In this document: positions 5,688-6,640 of the stretch, piece after piece | Numbering within the stretch: position 1 is the first letter of the stretch | Layout: the number at the start of each line of letters is the position of its first letter | From: an uncultured Eubacteriales bacterium | GTDB taxonomy: Bacteria; Bacillota; Clostridia; Peptostreptococcales; Anaerovoracaceae | DNA length: 6,640 nucleotides | Assembly (NCBI GenBank): GCA_910585135.1 | Contig: CAJUEB010000124.1 | Location: forward strand, 1 to 6,640 | Direction of reading: 5' to 3' | The notes under the pieces: generated by a model | Seen by the model: only the letters and a program-made list of their open reading frames with translations | Databases searched by the model: none | Told to the model about the DNA's origin: nothing | Program-made: the position numbers and the translations under genes

Positions 5688-5745
5688 GTTTCAATGAACG
5701 CTTCCTCGCGGCAGCGCCGTCAGAATGTCCAGCGTTCATTATAAC
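5688..5745 (-). repeat. 58-bp palindromic TATAAT repeat, copy D
   Basis: Intact version of copy C, 94 bp upstream of it on the minus strand. Terminal arms GTTATAATGAACGC and GCGTTCATTGAAAC are the same as in copies A and B. The inner hairpin is CGGC-GCT-GCCG. The preceding bases create an extended -10 (TGtTATAAT). The 36-nt spacer to copy C holds its own small inverted repeat, TTGCA (5660-5664) and TGCAA (5673-5677). After the GAAAC end, A, B and D share a loose extension of the form N2-GCTTTtgC, so the element may be about 10 nt longer than drawn. Confidence 0.85.
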
Positions 5746-5760
5746 ACAGATACTGCGCAG

Positions 5761-5769
5761 ATTATACCA
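5761..5769 (-). promoter_or_regulatory. Candidate extended -10 promoter for the E2/ligase/popT set
   Basis: On the minus strand TGgTATAAT (5769-5761) is a full extended -10 motif just upstream of copy D. The position 17 bp upstream is only T-rich, with no TTGACA. If used, the transcript would carry copies D and C in a leader of about 260 nt before the ATG at 5491. The TATAAT inside copy D (5743-5738) is an alternative start signal. Confidence 0.35.
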
Positions 5770-5999
5770 TTTATTACAGGAAAAAAAGTACTGAATAGAA
5801 ATGAGACTACCGAATTTCATTAATAAACGGTCTTTACAAAGGAAGAATCCAGATAAAAAAGTTTTCTGACAAAACGATTTTCCTTTAGATGAGAAATAGC
5901 GCTTGCAAAAAATGGCTGGCACTGTTTGAAAACGACCATTGCATGAAACAATTCCAATGGAAAACAATCCTGCCTCCTGCCATCTAAGACGAACGGCGT

Positions 6000-6270
6000 T
6001 TCTCTGAAAAACACAAAAAAAGTTATTCTGAGAGAATCCACCCGGTAATTCTGCGGAAAAATATCTGAAATCACATCAAAACGACAAGGATTCTCTTAGA
6101 TTTTAAAAAAAGAGGATTTGTAGAGAAAATCACCCTAGTTTTTCTCTTATTTCAAAGGAATTTGGACAAATCAAGAGAAATTAAAAATTTTTGAAGTGTT
6201 TTTACATGAAAAAACAAATGAAAATGCTCGATTTTCTCTGAAAAAACGCTTTCTGGGAAATTTCAGAGAA
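6000..6270. repeat. Array of four TTCTCT-N25/26-AGAGAA inverted repeats
   Basis: Four units, each TTCTCT then 25-26 bases then AGAGAA, lie at 6000-6036, 6091-6127, 6142-6179 and 6234-6270. Three are 37 bp and one 38 bp. Gaps between units are 54, 14 and 54 bp, so the array is two pairs with the same internal gap. Arms extend beyond the hexamer in some units: 8 bp TTTCTCTT/AAGAGAAA in the third and 10 bp TTCTCTGAAA/TTTCAGAGAA in the fourth. The interiors differ from unit to unit. The first two units are each followed by a CACCC. No coding frame explains the pattern. Operator array, structured RNA or remains of a repeat family are all open. Confidence 0.65.
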
Positions 6271-6352
6271 TTATTCCATAACCTCTCTTCTGCTAGAATA
6301 TGCTCATGAGATTCATACTAAATAATTGCTAATATAATAACGATTGAAGAGT

Positions 6353-6513
6353 GCCTGTCATAAACATGGAAAGCTTTTCTTTTATCCATTCCGTTTTGTC
6401 TCAATGCAAATGACTGAAGATTCAAGAACATAAATAGAAAGATCACTTATCCACCACAGTGATTCAAGCCTCTTGTGTCCCCGCTTTTATTATTAAGGTT
6501 AATCATGACAGGC
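6353..6513. repeat. Nine-bp inverted repeat bounding about 160 bp
   Basis: GCCTGTCAT (6353-6361) and ATGACAGGC (6505-6513) are exact reverse complements, 143 bp apart. No open frame lies between them and no flanking direct duplication is visible. They could be the ends of a very small or decayed element, or a chance match. Confidence 0.3.
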
Positions 6514-6640
6514 TGCCCAGTTTTCAATCAATTTCTGATCTCTCTCATAGTCCCTGCCTTTCCATTTTCTGCAAACACCGTTGTTTCGGCTCTCGGCTAC
6601 ATATCTGCCACTTCACTTCCGCCGAATAATTGAAAAGGCA

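Larger units (their letters stand above)
5761..6640. other. 880-bp region without a convincing gene
   Basis: The region is AT-rich, with many short A and T runs. Open frames are short, lack ribosome binding sites and resemble nothing I know. It holds the candidate minus-strand promoter at its left edge, the four-unit inverted-repeat array (6000-6270), and a widely spaced 9-bp inverted repeat GCCTGTCAT (6353-6361) / ATGACAGGC (6505-6513). It also holds a smaller ATCAC/GTGAT pair (6442-6446, 6459-6463). The 300 bp at the right end could be decayed coding or mobile-element sequence, but nothing identifiable remains. Confidence 0.6.

Noticed and set aside
1113..5745. Phase-variable inverton
   Set aside because: The inverted copies are more than 4 kb apart, enclose four genes rather than a promoter, and no site-specific recombinase gene is in the window. 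Kept only as one possibility in the findings.
5626..6074. Two overlapping minus-strand frames (5626-5967 and 5820-6074)
   Set aside because: Neither has a ribosome binding site. The first reads through both repeat copies' neighbourhood and copy D, the second through the first inverted-repeat unit, and neither product resembles a protein family.
6447..6455. TTATCCACC, one mismatch from a DnaA box
   Set aside because: It is single and imperfect, with no cluster of boxes and no dnaA/dnaN genes nearby; not evidence of an origin.
6545..6640. Minus-strand frame open from the right edge for 31 codons
   Set aside because: It is too short to judge. A second frame over the same bases is also open, and neither shows a known motif, so a decayed gene cannot be told from chance.

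Overview
The window looks like a chromosomal segment of a low-to-middle GC Bacillota (Firmicutes), probably an anaerobic clostridial or negativicute-type lineage. The reasons are strong AGGAGG-like ribosome binding sites, a perfect CIRCE (HrcA) operator in front of a small heat-shock gene, a DUF368/PopT membrane protein, and a stand-alone E2-like acyltransferase of a type I associate with anaerobic Firmicutes. The species cannot be fixed from the sequence alone.

Layout from left to right: the C-terminal end of an unidentified plus-strand gene (to 176). Next is a minus-strand small heat-shock protein gene (359-838) with its CIRCE operator and promoter (about 949-993). A set of 57-bp palindromic, promoter-like repeats follows (1113-1288), leading into a plus-strand gene of unknown function (1322-1864). 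A strong, probably bidirectional terminator (1905-1953) separates that gene from a convergent minus-strand gene set. Read in its own direction, that set runs from an E2-like acyltransferase (5491-4601) to an acyl-CoA/AMP ligase (4521-2803) to a PopT-type undecaprenyl-phosphate translocase (2796-1993). Two more copies of the 57/58-bp repeat (5594-5745), in the opposite orientation, lie upstream of this set. The last 880 bp (5761-6640) hold no convincing gene, but they contain an unusual array of four TTCTCT/AGAGAA inverted repeats (6000-6270).

The three minus-strand genes are probably co-transcribed. Ligase and PopT are only 6 nt apart, and PopT uses a TTG start with its ribosome binding site inside the ligase gene. 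The set suggests acyl activation, acyl transfer and envelope lipid-carrier recycling. A shared pathway is inference, and the acyltransferase lacks the canonical catalytic histidine.

The two least explained signals are the palindromic TATAAT-bearing repeats, which on both sides of the 1.3-5.6 kb block point into the adjacent gene, and the evenly spaced inverted-repeat array in the gene-free right end. No complete mobile element, CRISPR array, rRNA or tRNA was seen.
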